A stretch of DNA of 64,000 nt from Limnephilus marmoratus (GCA_917880885.1 OU862934.1:30550734-30614733), one strand, 5' to 3'. Positions 32,734-44,550 are shown, counted from the stretch's first letter. A program made the numbers and translations. Notes: generated by a model from the letters alone, not told the origin.

Positions 32734-35700
32734 ATGGGAAATAATCGAAAGACATCTCGTGTTTCAAAGAAAACATTAAATCTCCAAAAAGTTCAACGCA
32801 TGATGCAAGCTAATAGGTGAGAAAAAAAATATACAATATTTGATTTATAAGCTTATATTTATTTGAAACGATAATTTATTATTAAAATAAGTAATTAATA
32901 TTTTGTATGTATTATGTAGTACAAATTAGTTATTCTTTTGTTTTTTTTCAGAAAACATATTTTGGGAAATAAAACTAATTCCAATGCATTAGAAATTACG
33001 GGGTAAGTTTTAATTTATTTAGTTTTTCTGTTGAGGAATACCTATACGATCGTGATTTATTTTTTAATTAACTTTCTACGTAAAAAAACACACACGTCAC
33101 TTCACTTTTTCTCTAATGATGGACTCTGCAACGATGTCCGAAATGTTGGCTGAATAAAGATAATAATATCGTACGAGCTACCCAAAGGAGGAACGAAGCC
33201 AACAGCTTTGAAAGTTCTGAAACTGTGGGGAATTTAATTTAATTTAGTGATGTTATTTTTTATGTCGGAAGGAGGTCCTGAAGAAAATAATTTCCCTCAG
33301 AGCCTATGTCATCTTTGAGAATGCTGTGTAGAGGGGTCTTTTTTAGGAGGAGGGAGTGAACCTGTCCTGAACCGGTCCTGAACGAGCCGTAAAACGACCC
33401 GTTCTTATGGAACAAATGTCAACTACAAATTCTACCTAGAATTAACTTTATTGTAAATCTTTTGATTAACCGTACCTAGGTGTTCTATTTTCAATAAACT
33501 CTTTCATTATATTTCAGATGTGAAATCTATACTCCGCTGCAGAATGTTTTGCCTGAATCTTGTAAAGATGTTAAAGCACCGAGGTAATAATACAATCATT
33601 TGAGCCCTTTACTGTTTTTTTAAAATGTCATTTCTTGAAGTGCAGTTACAATCAATGATTTTATTTTTGTCTAGCTTCCACGAACAATCTGAAAAGCCAA
33701 TACCTAAGGATTTTACTCGTAAACAGAATATAGAAAATGTAGAAAGGTAAAACGGATTTAAGATTTTCATTGAAATTATTGTGTTGTGAATTATTTTTTT
33801 TATTATTTATTACTTATTTTTTCTTTACAGTTTATCTGATGTACGTGTCTACATAAATAAGAACAAAAACAAGGCCATAAACAAGAAACTTATCGATCGA
33901 AGTGGTCTTTCGCAATGTACTGACAATAGGTATGTTGTAGTGATTTATTTGACTATTCCGGAGAGATGAATTATTAATCTACAAGCTATCTGTTTCATGG
34001 GAAAAAATAGCTGCTTCATACGAAAAGAACAATCTTAAGTAATACAAACATACAAAAATTTATAATATTTTTATATAGGCATTCAAATCAATGTATTCTT
34101 TCATAAATCGATGTCCATTTTTAACGCTGATTTTGCTTTTCTAGGTTGGATAAAAATGATACAGCCGAAGGAGGACAAGAAAGACGTATCGTCGATATTT
34201 TTTATTTTATTGAGCAGCTAAAATCCATATCGGACCATCCTCCCTTTGGATGCGGATTTGGAAACCTTATTGTCATATCTGAGAAAAGATTTGGCCTTAT
34301 GTCCAAAATACTGTTTGAATGTAACATGTGTCGCACCAAATTTACAGTCAACACATGCGACCCAAAACCTAAACATACCATGGACGTCAATGTAGCAGCA
34401 GTATCGGGGATGACTCCTGCAGGAATTGGGCTTGCTCAACTGTCCGAGCTTTTGACGGCTGTTAACATACCCCCGATGTCCCAAAAATTGTTCAACAAGA
34501 AAAATGTGTTAGTGTCAAGGGAGTGGGAGAAATGCGCGTTAGTCGCCATGGAAGTCGCAGCGGAACGAGAGCGTCAAGCAGCTATCGAAGAAGGTTCTCT
34601 GCAGGACGGAGTGGCAGTGATAGACGTGATCGCGGATGGCTGTTGGTCAAAGCGATCATATAGAAAAAATTATACCGCCCTCTCCGGTGCGGCAGCAATT
34701 ATCGGCAGAAGATTTGGAGAAGTTTTATACCTCGGAGTTAAAAATAAATATTGTTGCATTTGCGCAAGAGCTGAGAACCAAGGAATATTGCCTAAAGAAC
34801 ATGCTTGCTACAAGAACTATACAGGACCTTCAACAGGAATGGAAGCTGAAATTCTTGTAGAAGGGTTCAAAACTTCAGTTGAATCATATAATTTGATATA
34901 TGGGCGGCTAATAGCGGATGGCGACAGTAGTACTTATCATAAGCTAATCCAAACGAGACCGTATCCAAATTACACCATCGAAAAAATTGAGTGTCGCAAT
35001 CATTTGCTTAGAAATATGTGCAACAAATTATCCGCTTTAACGAAAGACACAAAGTATCCTTTATTTCAACGAAAGATGATCACCACACAACGGATACTGG
35101 CCATAAGAAAGGTGATTTGTCACGCTATTCGAGAGCATAAACAAGGATCTGAGAACTTATCAAACAGAATTAATAACTTGTACGTAGACGTCAGTAACAG
35201 TTACAATCACGCGTTCAGTGAACATGAAAATTGCAAAAGTCATTATTGTCAGAGTGGTAAAAAGAATGATAATCTCGTCAAAAAGCTTGTTGCTTCTACC
35301 TTATGGTATAGAATACAGTTTATTGTTGGAACCGTTGCATCAAACGCAAGAAGTTTGATCAATGATGTTGATAGCAATCGCGTTGAATCCTTTAACAATA
35401 TAATAGCGAAATTTGTTGGGGGGAAAAGGGTGAATTATAGTCTTCGACAGACTTACCAGAGCCGTTGTTCAGCCGCAGTCGTTTCGTTCAATACCAAGAG
35501 ACCAATTTACAGCCTCCACAAAGCTATGCTGGGGCACAGTCCTAGTAGCAAATCTAAAGAATTTGCAAACAGAAGGATAAAAAAAAATTTCCTAAACAGA
35601 AAATGTCTTCGTCGTAAATTGTTTAACAAATCACGGTCTGTTCAATATGACAAACATTATGGCGATCAATGTCAAAAACCTGACTTGGCTCCTGAACAAC

Positions 35701-35843
35701 TCCAGCAGTTAAAAGAAACCTTTTTGAAAAATCTTAAAAAAACTGAAGAAGAAAGGAAAATAACAGAAAGAGACACAATTCTACAACGCGATTGTAGTGA
35801 ATGGCTGGAATTACGAAGAAATCTCATAACCGCATCAATTTAA
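32734..35843 (+). CDS. Mutator-like transposase-domain protein, truncated YqaJ-like end, six exons
   Basis: I assembled six exons: 32734-32816, 32952-33002, 33518-33583, 33675-33746, 33831-33929 and 34145-35843. The introns of 135, 515, 91, 84 and 215 bp all start GT and end AG, and all are phase 2. The joined frame is 2070 nt, 689 residues plus TAA, without interruption. Residues 1-124 (exons 1-5) are basic and low-complexity. Exon 6 holds the arthropod Mutator-like transposase domain: CNMC (183-186), DGCWSKRSY (288-296), CCIC (327-330), DGDSSTYHK (382-390), ECRNHLLRN (406-414) and VESFNN (537-542). The conserved acidic residues in the second, fourth and last fit a DDE-type core. Residues 665-689 (ERDTILQRDCSEWLELRRNL and the following ITAS) look like the first helix of a YqaJ/lambda-exonuclease-like nuclease, which is otherwise missing. 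The domain names come from recalled family features. The protein is probably nuclear. It may be an element's transposase or a host-retained derivative. The start ATG is the first one giving an open joined frame. Confidence 0.75.
33110..33425. repeat. Repeat relics inside intron 2 of the Mutator-like gene
   Basis: Positions 33115-33180 match one arm of fold-back family G (gatgtccgaaatgttggctg). Positions 33270-33420 are the reversed 3' end of the jockey-like LINE (gaaaataatttccctcagag, then ttgagaatgctgtgtagagg), with an internal deletion. Their insertion explains why intron 2 is the longest. Confidence 0.6.
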
Positions 35844-35857
35844 TCTATATGTATGAT

Positions 35858-36220
35858 CACTTTGCGATCACGTCTATCACTTCCACTCCATCCTGCAGCG
35901 ACCTTCTTCAATAGCAGTTTGACACTCTCGTTACGCTGTAACTTCCACTGTGAGTAATGCGCATTTCTCCCACTCACTTGAAACTAATACATTTGACTTA
36001 TTATACATTTTTGGTACATATGGGATATGTTGACAGCCATCAAAAGCTTGGACAGTTGAACAAGCCCAATTCCTTCAGTCATCCCCGATACTGTTGCTAT
36101 ATTGACGTCCATTTAGATTTTCGGTCTCAGTTTCTGTAAATTTGACGCTACACATGTCCACACTCCAACAGTATTTTTGACATTAAGCCAACTCTTTGCT
36201 CAGATTGACAATAATGTTTC
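35858..36220 (-). pseudogene. Inverted diverged copy of the Mutator-like gene's mid-region
   Basis: Read on the minus strand this matches gene positions about 34260-34636 collinearly: gtcaatatagcaacagtatc for gtcaatgtagcagcagtatc, gagtgggagaaatgcgcatt for gagtgggagaaatgcgcgtt, and gtgatagacgtgatcgc identically. The copy is about 14 bp shorter, has small deletions, frame changes and an in-frame TAA. It starts some 15 bp after the stop codon of the plus-strand gene, so the two lie tail to tail. It is a paralogous relic, not an exact duplication, judging by the many substitutions. Confidence 0.8.
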
Positions 36221-37255
36221 GCTCGAAACATGTTTAGGGCAATAAGTTTATAGTTTAGGGTTCTTTCACCGTATTTATTGGGACATTTCGGAACCACCTA
36301 TCTCTTCATTTTGAGTGAATCTTGTAATATGTTAGTGATGAAATTATATTTGACAATTTAAATAAATAATATTTACAGAAGTTAAAAAAAATTAAAGTTC
36401 ATTGAAAGCTATTAGCTATTATAAACTATTAAAAGGAGTAGTAGCAAAAATTTCTTAAAAAGAAAAATAAATAAAGCCCCTTTCGCACAAACATACAGAC
36501 ACTGCTTTTTAATTATTAAAAAAAAAGATTTTTGAATATTATTTTATTTTGCCTGCATGTTTTATTACTCTTTTTTAATTATTGAATTGTTTAAATGAAT
36601 AAATAAATAAATACAAAAAAAGTCTTCTGATTTGTAAGTCCTTAGGAGGCACATAGGGTATTTCTATCTATCTTTATAATATAAAATATTTTATAAGCAT
36701 AAAAATGTATACGTGTATATAATATAAATGTACAAAATTAGATATTATATGTGTATAAATATTATTTTAAGCATATTATACAAGATATCGGGAGTAAAGT
36801 GCATAAACTTCGGGAGGTGATTCACCATATAGTACAAGTAAAAAAGAAAAAAAAAATACTTGTTTGGAATTCCAAATTCAAAAATATATTTAATTAATTA
36901 AATCTAACCTATCCCCACACTTTGACAATCACCGTCGTTTTAACGTTCGTGCTCTAACTGCCGGTATTCAGCCTATGTTACTAAAAAGGATTTTGTTTTT
37001 CTATAATTGCAACAGATGTCGCTAATGTAATTCAGTCTTTTGAATTAAAACTATTTCGACGCGAATTTAGACAGTGACACCTCTGTCGAATTCTTTTTAA
37101 ACTAAATATTGTTAATTTTGTGGGTGGTAACCGAATCTCAATTCTTTTGATGGAAGGCTGGCCCTTAAAACAAGTGTATTTTCTTTGCATTTTTGACGTC
37201 ACTTGTATTTGTGAAATTTTTCATAACAACTTTATGAACTATTTTTTTTACATTA
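36221..37255. other. AT-rich DNA downstream of the Mutator-like locus
   Basis: No frames with motifs. No terminal inverted repeat belonging to the Mutator-like gene could be found here or upstream of 32734. Confidence 0.4.
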
Positions 37256-37259
37256 GATC

Positions 37260-37480
37260 CATTCAGAAAGCCAAGGGGAAAAAATCACTCAGGGCCTGTG
37301 TCATCTTTGAGGATGCTGTGTGAGTAGGATAAAGGTATGAGGGGTGGGTAGGAATCTGGGTGTCAATATGTCCAGGAGTGTCTGACGTATGAATCCATCT
37401 CTTGTGGTCATCCAAGTTGAATAGTCGGGAGAGTTCTGTTGAAGAGGAAAAAGATCTTGGTCAACCAGTCACTCCCAAAC
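37260..37480 (-). repeat. Jockey-like LINE 3' end, reverse
   Basis: It contains ctcagggcctgtgtcatctt and tgaggatgctgtgtgagtag, the reversed 3' end of the LINE best seen at 61660-62060, followed by gggtgggtaggaatctggg. The word attcagaaag occurs at both 37261 and 37580, but it does not abut the fragment cleanly. Confidence 0.55.
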
Positions 37481-37532
37481 TGGCCCGCCGAAGAAGGTGG
37501 GCAAACGCATGTGCCGCCAAGATCTAGACCAG

Positions 37533-37640
37533 TGGTTCCCAAAGTGGTCCATACGGATCCCCAGGGGTTCGCAGGATCATTCAGAAAGTCCATGGAAAAT
37601 TATAACTGAGTTGAGGTTCCTTGAACAACGTCAGGGGGTC
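37533..37640 (+). repeat. hAT-like terminus
   Basis: The word cagtggttcccaaagtggtc, followed by ccaggggttcgcagg and later gggggtccgcgcaagg, resembles the ends of hAT elements of the cagtggttc type. The other end was not located, so only an end fragment is claimed. Confidence 0.4.
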
Positions 37641-37969
37641 CGCGCAAGGTTTAATATAAAATAAAAAAACGTGACACATTTACTCCAGGTGATGAAGGGC
37701 GTACAAAAAGTTTTCCAAGTCTTGGGCAAAAAGAATGTTTTCAGTTTCCATATCTTTCAAAATTGCAAAATAGAGATGACGATTTGTTTATAAAAAAAAT
37801 TACATACGTTATTTTTTTTTTAATTTATCGTCCAGTGGGAAAGTTTCTGAGAGACTCTGTAACTAACGTGCATATTATCTGGACTCTAGGGGTTAAATAA
37901 ATATTATTATTAACAAAAATTATTTTCTGTAATAATATCACTTCTCCCTCTTTACTGTATAACTGACAG

Positions 37970-38646
37970 CAGTGGCGGCTCGAGCACTTTTTTAGTGGTG
38001 GGGATCGATATTTTTTTACGTACTGTACCGCAACCTCACCACCCGTAGAATATAATATAAAACTTCTCAAAAAAATATTTTATGGTCTAATCATGCTAGT
38101 CGGGTATCTAAACACAAAATAATATAAAATATCCAAAGATATATGCCAATTTACAATATAGTATAATAAAAATAAAGCTTTATCTTGTTGAGATTATTAT
38201 CAAACTAATTTGAACGCGAGCGATTCCCGCCCGAAACTTCGCAAACAAATGTTTCTGTGGGGATCCAAAGAATTATCCCCGCGGGTATTTGAATTCACAT
38301 ACGACTGCGCATGCGCAGTTGCATACGATAGTGAAACGACGCAAGGAAAGTATGGGGATACTTCGGATCGTCCCCCAAGTGCGCATTAGAATCTGCGCAC
38401 TGAGAAATTGACCCGCTGTTTTGTGCTTCGTACATTGTTCGCTGTACGCGGGTACTGTCTTATTAAAATCATCCGGAATAATTATTTGTATTTTATTTCT
38501 GCAAATGTTAATTGCTTTTATGTTTAAAGAATTCATTCATTTTGGTGAAGACAACGCATCGACTGTTATTTCCTTTTCCTTTAGTAGGTTTTGAGTGTAA
38601 CTGGCGGGGACCGTCCCCATTGTCCCCCTGTGAAGAACCGCCACTG
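37970..38646. mobile_element. Non-autonomous hAT element with 8-bp target duplication
   Basis: The ends are cagtggcggctcgagcac and, inverted, cagtggcggttcttcaca. The 8-bp sequence actgacag lies directly outside both ends (37962-37969 and 38647-38654). Length is 677 bp. An 8-bp duplication and CAG-type termini are diagnostic of the hAT superfamily. No transposase frame is present. Confidence 0.8.
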
Positions 38647-38859
38647 ACTGACAGCCTTACAGGAGGGTGGAGTACACCTCTAGGGGTATCTATATCAATT
38701 AGTATGTAGTAATTATTTATGAAGCATTTGTACCTTTACGACCCGCTTAATTAAGGCAAATGTATGAATTACCTTGATGAATTACTTAAAGGGAACTTAA
38801 AGGGCCATTTGAGTTATTGATATTCTGGTGGGGGAGGTTATAGAAGCCTTACACGTGCT

Positions 38860-39170
38860 CTTTGTTTTAAAATGCTACATAGAAGGGTGGTTTTAGGAAT
38901 GGTAACCATTTATCGAATAACCAACATGTCTGCTATAGGTTACCCCAAGTGGTTCGCTATGTTTGGTGACTTGAGTGGGGGGGGGGGGCGGGTTCGTGGG
39001 GTGAGTTTTGTTAAGGTCTTGGCGGCCGATGTATTTGCCCAACTGCTGCTTGGCGGGCCGGATCGAGAGAGACTAGTTTATGACGTCTCAAGCCAGAATC
39101 CTTTGACCTATGGTATTTGCTACCCATTTATGGCGTTTGTGGTGTGAATAATGAATTACCTCAGTCAAAG
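38860..39170 (-). repeat. Repeat E, reverse, with extension
   Basis: The sequence ggttaccccaagtggttcgc is the reverse of the E core seen at 30770 and 58180. It is followed by tttgttaaggtcttggcggc and gccggatcgagagagact, also present at 30440-30500. Confidence 0.55.
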
Positions 39171-39519
39171 CTTTCGCGGGATTGACATTAACCATGGGGA
39201 TTACGGGATGAATAATACTCTGTTATTTCTTGAAAGATACACTCCAATCTATTGAATTTAATTTCCGTGATGCTGACACTAAATTCAGAAGGGTTTTTTT
39301 GTTACGCGAGATCGTAATAAAAGCGGTTAAGAAAGGATGGACGAACAATCCGACCGGAGATCACAAAAGCAAGTGTCGAGCAAATTGGCTTGCGCTCAAC
39401 TGTCAGAATGGTTAGTTAATCAACCGGCCGCTCGTGGCGCTAATGCTGGAAATTGCCAGTGCAATAAATAATATTATGAGTGTTTAAAAATTAGTTCTTT
39501 CCCACTTTTATGACGATCT

Positions 39520-39745
39520 CCACAGACCCATCGCCTTGCATCGCAGTTGAAGGGATGGATTCATACGTCCGTCATTCCTGGATACACTGACCCCCAGATT
39601 CCTACCATCTCTCATACATATTTCCTTCCCAGAATTTCCACTTCTTCCTTTCCTTAAACACCCCTTCACACAGCATCCCCTAAGATGACATATGTCTTGA
39701 GGGAAAATATTTTCTTAAGGGCCTCCTGTGTGGAGTTAATGTTAA
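39520..39745 (+). repeat. Jockey-like LINE 3' UTR, plus strand
   Basis: The order is catcgccttgcatcgcagtt, gggatggattcatacgtccg, cttcacacagcatccccta, gggcctcctgtgtggagtta and a poly-A-like end. It matches the reversed copies at 61290-61420 and 37260-37480. The coding part is absent. Confidence 0.6.
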
Positions 39746-39929
39746 AAAAAATTAAAAATTCAAAGAACATTTAAAAAATAAATTATTTGTAAACCTTTGT
39801 AGCATTAGGAGCAATACTACAAAAATAATAACAATATCCTATGATTAATACAACATGAATTATAGGATTCCTTTGTACTTTTAGTGTTTTTACGGTAAAA
39901 CACCTAATATCATTCAACCACTTTTCCAA

Positions 39930-40110
39930 AGAGCAAAAAAAAATCCGCTTTCCATTCCCTTTTCAGCCTCACAATATAACCCAATTGGTGTTGCCATAGC
40001 CTCACTGGCTTCATTAAGCAGATCATAGTTTGGGAATTAAAGATAAAATAATTTTTTAAAGTCGTAAAGATTGCCCGTACTTCACCAGGGCGATGGCGAT
40101 AGAATCGATC
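39930..40110 (+). repeat. SINE S1 fragment, degraded
   Basis: The words cagcctcacaatataaccca, attggtgttgccatagcctc and ttcaccagggcgatgg are S1-like, but the order and spacing are disturbed, so this may be two overlapping fragments. Confidence 0.45.
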
Positions 40111-40211
40111 TCTTTGAAATTGTCATGAAGTACTTTCTTGAATTATAACTTCCCACCCCTATATGAATATTTCCGTCGTCAAGTACTAAATATTTAATAC
40201 TAGTTGTCAAA

Positions 40212-43200
40212 GATACAAAACTCAAACAAGAGCTCAACTTTAAAAACTTCAAAAAATCGCACAAATTTAAGCCGTCAATTAAATATTTTAACATACAGCG
40301 TCAACACCCTGTCATCACACGACCGAATATTAGAACTGGAAGAATGTTTAAGTAAAATTAACTATGATATTTTGGGAATTTCGGAAGTTAGACGACAGGG
40401 AAACAAAATAGAAGAACACAACATCTTTATACTTTGCTATATTGGATCTACACCCGGTCAGTACGGGGTAGGATTCATAATAAACAAGTCATTGAAAAAC
40501 AATAAAGAGAGCTTTATAGGAACAACAGAACGCGTAGCAACTCTCAACATGAATATTGAAGGTAACAAGATATCAATAATACAAGTTTACGCACCCACAG
40601 AAAAAGCAAACGAACACGAAATTGACGAATTTTATAAGACCATAGAAAAGGCCTTTGAAACAGCACATTCACACATCGTTCTAATGGGAGACTTCAATGC
40701 AAAAGTTGGAGTCCCCACAGAAAATGAATATCTGGCTATGAAACAATACGGAAACGGTAAAAGAAACGATAGAGGTCAGAGACTTATTAACTTCGCACTA
40801 GAATACGGGCTAACAATTATAAATACCTGTCTCAAGAAAAAACAAAACCGCAGATGGACTTGGCGATCACCAGGCGGTCAGTACAAGAACGAGATTGATT
40901 ACATTCTTTCAAATCACACTAAATTGTTCCAAAATATAGAAGTTTTGAACCTAAACTACGCATCAGACCACCGCTCTATCAGGTGTAAAATTAGGCTTGC
41001 CACGCAAAGAAAAATAGGTCCAATTTCACAAATAATAAAACAAGTCAACTCAAAAACAAAGATGAAATAAGAAAATACATAGAAAGCCTATCAAGCCTTC
41101 TTTTGGAGCCATCAAGTCAACCCGTCGGACAAGAGAACAAACCGGTGCAAACCTCTTATGACAAAATAAAAAAGGCCATCAAACAAAGTTTGATCCTTGC
41201 TAAACCGAATACAGAAGAAAATAAAAAACATGAAATATTACAAGAACGCACGCTAATACTATTAAAAAGAAGACAAGAACTACAAAAAACTAAAAATAAA
41301 ACACGCTCATTGAAAAACGAACTCTCGGCACTGTACAAACTGGTTAATAAATATATCAAGAGAGACTATGCAAAATATAGACAAGAAACAATAGAGAAAC
41401 ATCTCCAGCTTTATGGTAGCTCAAAGAGAGCATACAAAGAACTGAGAACAAACCGATCATGGATAGAAGGACTGAAAACCCTTAATAAAGACCTATACAA
41501 TCGAACGGATATTGTCAGTACAGCAACTGAATTCTACAAGAAACTCTATAGAGACAAAACACGAATAATCACTAACAAAACTGAAACAGAAACTGTAAAC
41601 TGTCACTCTATACAACCAATCCATGAAACCGAAGTAATAAACTCAATAAAGAAACTGAAATTCGAAAAAAGCCCTGGATCTGACAACATCACAAATGAAT
41701 CACTAAAACATGCTTACCAAATTTTGGCAGAACCTTTAACTGAACTGTTTAATACTATACTTCTAAGTTCTGAAACGCCCGTAGAATGGTCTGAAGCAGA
41801 TATCATACTTATATATAAAAAGGGCGATCCAAAAAATATCAGCAACTACAGACCAATTAGTCTGTTACCAAATATATACAAACTTTTCTCATCGATTATA
41901 AATAATAGACTAAGCTCGATAATAGAGGCAAAACAACCTGTCGAACAGGCCGGCTTCAGAAAAGGGTACTCTACCATTGACCACATCCATACCATCGAGT
42001 TAATTATAGAGAAATACCAAGAGTTCCAAAGACCTCTTTACATAACTTTTATTGATTATCAAAAAGCTTTTGATTCGGTCACACATACAAGTATATGGGA
42101 GAGTTTAAAAGAATGAGAGGTTCCAGATAAATACATAAACGTGATTAAAAGTATATACAATAACAACAAAGGAAGAATAAAACTTGAAGCCTTAGGCCCC
42201 GCCTTCTATATAGAAAGAGGGGTAAGACAAGGGGACCCGCTCTCACCCACTATTTTTATAGCCATTCTAGAAAAATTATAAACAAGTTGGATTGGAGTAA
42301 GACAGGACTCTATATAAAAGGCGTCTACCTAAGTCATCTGAGGTTCGCCGATGACCTGATACTTCTGTCAGAGACAGCCAACGAGATGCAATCCATGATA
42401 GATGCAATACAATCTACAACAAGCGAGTGCGAAAGTTGGATTAGAAATGAATCTAACAAAGACTAAGATAATGACTAATACACAAATAAGACCTATAACT
42501 ATCAACGGTAACCCTTTAGAATATGTAGAAAACTATATATACCTGGGAAAAAGAATAAGTTTCGAGAAAAATAGTAACATAATAGAAATAGAGAGAAGGG
42601 TCCAACAAACCTGGAATAAGTATTGGAGCCTAAAAGAAATATTTAAAAGTAACTTACCAATAACTCTCAAAGCTAAAGTGATGAACTCATGTCTACTACC
42701 AAGCTTAACTTATGGAAGCCAGACCTGGAAATTCACTAGAGAAGCCAAGAATAAAATCGATACATGTCAAAGAGGTTTAGAACGAAGCATGTTAAACATA
42801 AAGAAAATCGACAAAATAAGACACACAAAGATAAGAGACATCACTAAAGTTACAAACGCTTTAACCTTTGCTCAAAAACTGAAATGGCATTGGGCTGGCC
42901 ATGTAGCGAGAATGTCTGACAGAAGATGGACCACACGAGTTACCCAGTGGAAAGGACCATCAGGCAAGAGGGGGAAGGGGAGACCCTTAGCCCGCTGGGA
43001 AGACGATCTGAAAGGATCAACTGGCATAAACTGGTACTCCATAGCACAAGACCGACAAAAATGGGCATCTTTGGAGGAGGCCTTTACCCAAACCGGGGTT
43101 CCTGTTAACTCATAAATATTTTTAAAACATATACTTATATTACTAACATAATCTAAGCTAACTTACTAATATAAATCAAATTTGAGTTTATTGTAATATT

Positions 43201-43260
43201 ATAACACCAACTATTGTAAAACAAGAAATAAATAGGCTTATTATTATTATTATTATTATT
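40212..43260 (+). mobile_element. Near-full-length RTE-type LINE with target duplication
   Basis: Direct repeats actagttgtcaaa (40199-40211 and 43261-43273) bound a 3049-bp unit. The unit carries an endonuclease and reverse transcriptase and ends in a (TTA)n tail (43235-43260), as is usual for RTE-clade elements. The length fits RTE elements of about 3.2 kb. Because the duplication is perfect and only four disabling changes are seen in the coding part, the insertion is comparatively recent. Confidence 0.85.
40213..43115 (+). pseudogene. RTE endonuclease-reverse transcriptase, four lesions
   Basis: The APE-type endonuclease occupies about 40270-41000: LNILTYSVNTL, ISEVRRQG, IQVYAPTEKA, GDFNAKVG (about 40687-40710), RRWTWRSPGG, NEIDYIL and the catalytic YASDHRS. 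The reverse transcriptase follows: NYRPISLLPNIYKL, QAGFRKGYSTIDHI, DYQKAFDSV, RGVRQGDPLSP and LRFADDLILL with the FADD box at about 42344-42355. The C-terminus has YLGKRIS, YGSQTW, HWAGHVARM and GKGRPLARWEDDL. Lesions are a frameshift near 41040, TGA at 42114-42116, and frameshifts near 42280 and 42400. No convincing initiator ATG is visible near the 5' end, so the copy may be slightly 5'-truncated. It is inactive but would be repairable in an alignment of relatives. Confidence 0.85.
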
Positions 43261-43273
43261 ACTAGTTGTCAAA

Positions 43274-44058
43274 AGCTTGCAACATTGACGAGATCTTTTG
43301 ATTGGTCAAGAATTCGGTGTGGGAGGGGGGAAGCGAGCAGCCAGGGGGCTGCGGGCTTCTTTCCCGGCTCTTCTGGTTTTAACTGCGCTATGGGACGGTT
43401 CTTCGCATATTGGCGACCGCCTTTTTGGTTCCAACATTTGTTTGGGACACGTAATTTAAAATATAGTTAAATTTGATATTTAAATCAACTCAGTGGTGTT
43501 TCCGGATGAGGTCCTCATCACCCAAATGCTGCCCGTGACAGTGCAACTTACGTAATCTTATTTATTTTTGGGTTTTCCATTCATCCCTTTCGTTATATTT
43601 TAGAATCATTAACCTTGAGTTCACAAAGAGATTAAAGCTTTTCCTAGAAGCGTCGAGTCATTAATAAATCCACAAATTATTTAAAAGCGACAAGAGATCT
43701 TCTTAATTTATTAAAACCCTACCTATAGTTATTCCAACAATAAAGCGACAGTCGTTTTGAATCCAAACCAGAACGAACTGAGAACACAATTTCCCCTGAG
43801 ATGAGCTAGCCGAGGATTTGTATTATAATTTGAGTTTTGTAAGTATTTAAATTGAACCATTGTTGTTGTGTCCTAATCATTGTGGTGTTATTTATTATTA
43901 ATGTGTACCTGTTCGTAATCAGGCGGTTCGAGCCCGGGATTACGTAACAAAATATATCTAGATTTGAACCCGCGAACTCTGGAATTACAGTCGAATTTCT
44001 TAATCTCTCTAAATCATAGGTCGTCAAAATTACTTCCAGGAACTCGATTTTTATAACA
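43274..44058. other. Unassigned DNA after the RTE insertion
   Basis: A GC-richer patch at 43310-43440 precedes AT-rich sequence. The phrase tattggcgaccgcc (43410) resembles sequence next to LTR primer sites, but no LTR is seen. No gene is supported. Confidence 0.35.
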
Positions 44059-44059
44059 A

Positions 44060-44550
44060 ACTAACTGGTACCCGGCATGCATTGCTATTTCATTTAATAA
44101 AGAAATTGTTTTTCCCTGCGTGTCCTTTCCCATTCGTTCCGTTCCCCTTCCGCCTCCCCTTCCTCTCCCGCGTCCCCTTCCCCTCTCGCGTTCCGACTCC
44201 GCCTCCACCACCTTTCCTCTTCCCACACCACTCTCCCCGACCGCGAACCCCCCTCCCTATTTCCCCTCCCCCGAATCCCCTACTCGGGTAGGTAGTAGTT
44301 CACCTACCCCCTCCCACATTCCATACATTAATTTTCTCTAAATTCAGTTTTCAAACAGCTCGCGTGCCACCTATTGCAATTTTTTTGTACAAATTTCAAA
44401 ATGTCAGAGCTCACCAGTAGTGTTATACAAATTATACAAACCTTATCCTGACAATAAAGAACTAAAAAAAAAATAATTATCTAATTTAGTGCAGTCGTTC
44501 GGAAGTTATGCGCGTTCATACATTTCGGCGATTCATTTTTATTTTTAGAG
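44060..44550 (+). repeat. Dispersed repeat family P, copy 4
   Basis: It opens actaactggtacccggcatg. The pyrimidine core is at 44120-44270, followed by tcagagctcaccagtagtgt, tttagtgcagtcgttcgg and gcgattcatttttattttta. It is very similar in order to copy 1. Confidence 0.7.

Noticed and set aside
36221..37255. Terminal inverted repeat bounding the Mutator-like gene
   Set aside because: I compared this stretch with 31700-32730 and found no convincing inverted match, so element boundaries could not be set.
37261..37590. attcagaaag repeats as a target duplication for the reversed LINE tail
   Set aside because: The two words do not abut the fragment's ends and lie in different sequence contexts.
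43410..43440. Primer-binding site of an LTR retrotransposon (tattggcgacc)
   Set aside because: No LTR end precedes it and no gag-pol frame follows it.
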